Assembly (NCBI GenBank): GCA_035296085.1
Contig: DATHBP010000044.1
Span: 1-25,908 of the forward strand
Origin: DATHBP01 sp035296085
GTDB lineage: Bacteria; Actinomycetota; Actinomycetes; Propionibacteriales; Nocardioidaceae
Length of the DNA stretch: 25,908 nucleotides
Direction of reading: 5' to 3'
The translations under genes were made by a program, and so were the position numbers. Shown here piece by piece: positions 24,084-25,908 of the stretch (positions are counted from its first letter, which is position 1; every line of letters starts with the position of its first letter). A model generated the notes under the pieces. It was not told the origin of the DNA. It did no database searches and saw only the letters and a list, made by a program, of their open reading frames with translations.

Positions 24084-24701
24084 GTGGTGAACGTGCCCGC
24101 CCGCCGGCTGGGACTACGCGGCAAGGTCGGCGACTTCGGAGCCGGCCGGGCCGCCGATGCGATGCGAGCGGTTCCTCGCCGTGGTTTCCTCCCCGAGGCA
24201 GAGCGCGACCGCGCCGACGTCGACGCCCCCATCGCGCTCGGACCTGGCCAGACGAACTCCCAGCCCACCACGGTCTTTCGGATGCTCGAGCTCCTCGACG
24301 TCCCCGCTGCCAGCCGGGTGCTGGACGTCGGCGCAGGTTCTGGTTGGACGACAGCGCTGCTGGCTCATCTCGTCGGTCCCGGGGGCCAGGTCATCGGGGT
24401 AGAGCTGGACGCCGAGCTGGCGGCCTGGGGAGCCGGCAACGTCAGCGCTCACGGGTTCTCATGGGCAGACGTGCTTCCGGCGTCGGATGGTGTGCTCGGC
24501 TGGCCAGGCGCAGCACCATATGACCGCATCCTCGTCAGTGCGGAGGCGAGTCAGCTCCCCCAGCAGCTCGTGGACCAGCTCGCTCCGCACGGCGCCATGG
24601 TGCTGCCCGTACGCCGCAAGCTCCTGCTGGTGCGCAAACGCGGGGACGGCGAGCTCGACGTCACCAAGCACGGCACGTACTTGTTCGTTCCGCTGCGCTA
24701 A
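24084..24701 (+). CDS. Protein-L-isoaspartate O-methyltransferase-like protein
   Basis: A 205-residue SAM-dependent methyltransferase of the PCMT family. Visible motifs are AVPRRGFLPEAER near 29, GPGQTNSQPTTVFRML (53-68), the SAM-binding loop VLDVGAGSGW (79-88), and a later PYDRILVSAEASQLPQQLV. Enzymes of this family methylate isoaspartyl residues to start protein repair. This is a short actinobacterial form with TNSQP in place of the usual TISQP, so activity on isoaspartate is likely but not certain. GTG 24084 lies 11 bp after the peptidase stop, suggesting co-transcription. An adjacent in-frame GTG at 24087 is an equally possible start. Confidence 0.88.
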   Translation: MVNVPARRLGLRGKVGDFGAGRAADAMRAVPRRGFLPEAERDRADVDAPIALGPGQTNSQPTTVFRMLELLDVPAASRVLDVGAGSGWTTALLAHLVGPGGQVIGVELDAELAAWGAGNVSAHGFSWADVLPASDGVLGWPGAAPYDRILVSAEASQLPQQLVDQLAPHGAMVLPVRRKLLLVRKRGDGELDVTKHGTYLFVPLR

Positions 24702-24764
24702 CCCTGCCACGCCAATGCCCGTCCGCGAGTCGCGCAAAGTGGCCCAATCCCGTCGCTCAGACCG

Positions 24765-24817
24765 GCCAGTTCGCGCCACTCACCGCACCAGGCGAGCCAG
24801 CTCGCGCCACTCTCCGC
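24765..24817. repeat. Short imperfect direct repeat, two 22-nt copies
   Basis: Two copies differing at only two positions (T/C and A/T) begin at 24765 and 24796 with the core TCGCGCCACT or CTCGCGCCAC. They lie in the 213-bp gap between the methyltransferase gene and the broken phosphotransferase gene. No coding or terminator structure is clear in this gap. It may be decay or duplication debris. Confidence 0.5.
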
Positions 24818-24914
24818 GGCGATCCCGGCTGTTTGATCCGACGCTCGGGGCAACCTTGGCATTGGCTGCTGCCGGCGAGTACCCACCTGCAACATGTGCC
24901 TGGCTCGCTGGCTG

Positions 24915-25656
24915 CTACCCGCTGAGGCTGCGCTGCCAGCTCACTGCGTTGGCTGCCAAGAAGTCCAGGGTGGCCAGCCACTGACGCCCCCGCGTGTCGC
25001 GCCATACGTCAGCCCAGCCCGGCTGGCCCTGGTCACCGCCCCAGGACTTCGCCGTCTCGTACAGTGACCGGACGCGTTGTGCGATCACGTCGACGAAGCC
25101 ACCACGGTCGTCGAGCCCGTACGCGTCGACGAACAACCGCAGCCGATGACCCCGGTCCGGTGGTGCGACGGCGCGAGCGGCGAAGTACTCATCGTCGTAG
25201 AGCGGCACCGAGCGGTATGCCGCATAGGCCAGGTCCCAGCGTTCGTCGCCCGGCCCGGCGAGGTCCCAGTCGATCAATGCGACCGCACGGGCGCCCGAGA
25301 ACACCGTGTTGACCGGTCCCAGGTCGTTGTGGCAGACGATCGGTCCCTCGACCGGCGCGCCCACGAGCACTTGGAGCCCGGCCGGGGCGGCGAAGCCACG
25401 GACCGCCTCGTGGTAGCCCCGGATGAGCTGCGCGGAACTGACCAGTCGGTCGTCCGGCTCACCGGAGGATCGGCCAGCGTCGCCTTTCACCCATGTCAGC
25501 TTGTGCCGGCCGTCCCGGTCGAAGCCGAGCGACCGAGGCGCGCCGTGAAACCCGACGCCGTGCGAAGTGGGTCAGCAAGGCGTGCACTGCCTGGTTCCAC
25601 GGCTGGTCGGGACGCCAAAGCGCATCACCATCGCGCTCGATCGGAGTCAGCCCCAT
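24915..25656 (-). pseudogene. Aminoglycoside phosphotransferase (APH) family protein, frameshifted
   Basis: Two overlapping minus-strand frames together give one APH-family kinase-like protein of about 245 residues. The start is ATG 25656, with a normal N-terminus through VHALLTHF. At about 25554-25564 the homologous reading moves to another frame, continuing VGFHGAPRSLGFDRDGR to a stop at 24915. The catalytic loop VCHNDLGPVNTV (HxDxxxxN form) and the metal motif ALIDWDLAGPGD are intact. One extra base or two missing bases explains the shift. Members phosphorylate aminoglycosides, macrolides, choline or other small molecules; the substrate is unknown. It is either a recent pseudogene or a sequencing error. 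Confidence 0.85.
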
Positions 25657-25732
25657 GGCGGGGCATTCTGCCGAGCGGCACCGACCTGCCCGGGCCGGCG
25701 CGGGCGAGAGCCAAGGACCGTATCTACCCCAC

Positions 25733-25908
25733 TCACAGCCGATGCAGGGTCAAGTCTTCGAGCGCACCGTCTCGCGCGGTGGCGGTCAGGTAGGTGCGAT
25801 GCGGTTGAGCGCGGCGGTCGGTTGGCGAGCCCGGGTTCAGCAGACGCAGGCCGTTTTCCGCGGTGGAGTCCCACGGGATGTGGCTGTGCCCGAACACGAG
25901 GACGTCAA
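25733..25908 (-). CDS. Metallophosphoesterase (YfcE/MJ0936 type), 3' end only
   Basis: The minus strand is open from the right window edge to a TGA at 25735-25733, giving the last 58 residues or so. DVLVFGHSHIPWD contains the GHSH metal-binding motif of calcineurin-like phosphodiesterases. It is followed by NGLRLLNPGSPTDRR, the typical closing block of YfcE-type phosphodiesterases, and a C-terminal beta strand ending in LTLHRL. The N-terminal DxH and GNxD motifs lie beyond the window. The gene would be upstream of, and co-directional with, the broken phosphotransferase gene. Confidence 0.85.
   Translation of the reverse strand, partial: DVLVFGHSHIPWDSTAENGLRLLNPGSPTDRRAQPHRTYLTATARDGALEDLTLHRL

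Noticed and set aside
25459..25656. Separate small gene encoding an Arg-rich 65-residue protein
   Set aside because: Its first half is the N-terminus of the APH-family protein; the Arg-rich second half is simply the wrong frame after the indel.
1..25908. CRISPR arrays, tRNA or rRNA genes, insertion sequences, integrases, attachment sites
   Set aside because: No regularly spaced repeats, cloverleaf-like genes, transposase or integrase motifs or terminal inverted repeats were seen by eye on either strand.

Overview
This window comes from a high-GC actinobacterium. The G/C-rich third codon positions, frequent GTG starts, 4-nt stop/start overlaps and a Nur-type nickel operator all fit that, and the protein styles suggest something near the Nocardioidaceae or Kribbella-like Propionibacteriales. 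The placement is inference only. No rRNA, tRNA, phage, transposase or CRISPR is visible.

Positions 1-2352: a leftward amidohydrolase runs off the left edge and is divergent from a rightward Rieske ferredoxin-like protein and a P-loop 2-phosphoglycerate-kinase-like protein. A possible 41-codon ORF follows and overlaps the next gene.

Positions 2353-15686: a carbohydrate-uptake and catabolic locus. A long leftward gene series, read from 14955 down to 3451, encodes a ThuA-like protein, a nucleoside hydrolase, a Gfo/Idh/MocA dehydrogenase, a PhyH-type Fe(II)/2-oxoglutarate dioxygenase, a putative glycosyl hydrolase with a beta-galactosidase-like architecture, a zinc-type MDR dehydrogenase, a CUT1 lipoprotein binding protein, two CUT1 permeases and a phosphomannose-isomerase-like cupin. 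A CUT1 ATPase (UgpC/MsmK type) faces the end of this series, and a HAD phosphatase is divergent from its beginning. The likely sense is import of an unusual glycoside or nucleoside-like compound, followed by oxidation and hydrolysis. No sugar kinase and no local regulator are visible, and the substrate is unknown.

Positions 15687-19924: an aldo/keto reductase and a YjbQ-family protein on the minus strand, a 23-codon DUF2283-like fragment, then a large class III cyclase-domain/STAND-ATPase/TPR regulator with altered cyclase active-site residues.

Positions 19925-24701: an APC amino-acid permease divergent from a NiCoT nickel/cobalt permease. A near-perfect Nur box lies between them. Then come a 45-codon lysine-rich small protein, an S66 (MccF/LD-carboxypeptidase) peptidase and a protein-L-isoaspartate methyltransferase-like protein.

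Positions 24702-25908: an aminoglycoside-phosphotransferase-like gene broken by one frameshift, and the 3' end of a YfcE-type metallophosphoesterase running off the right edge. No gene-free stretch exceeds about 215 bases.
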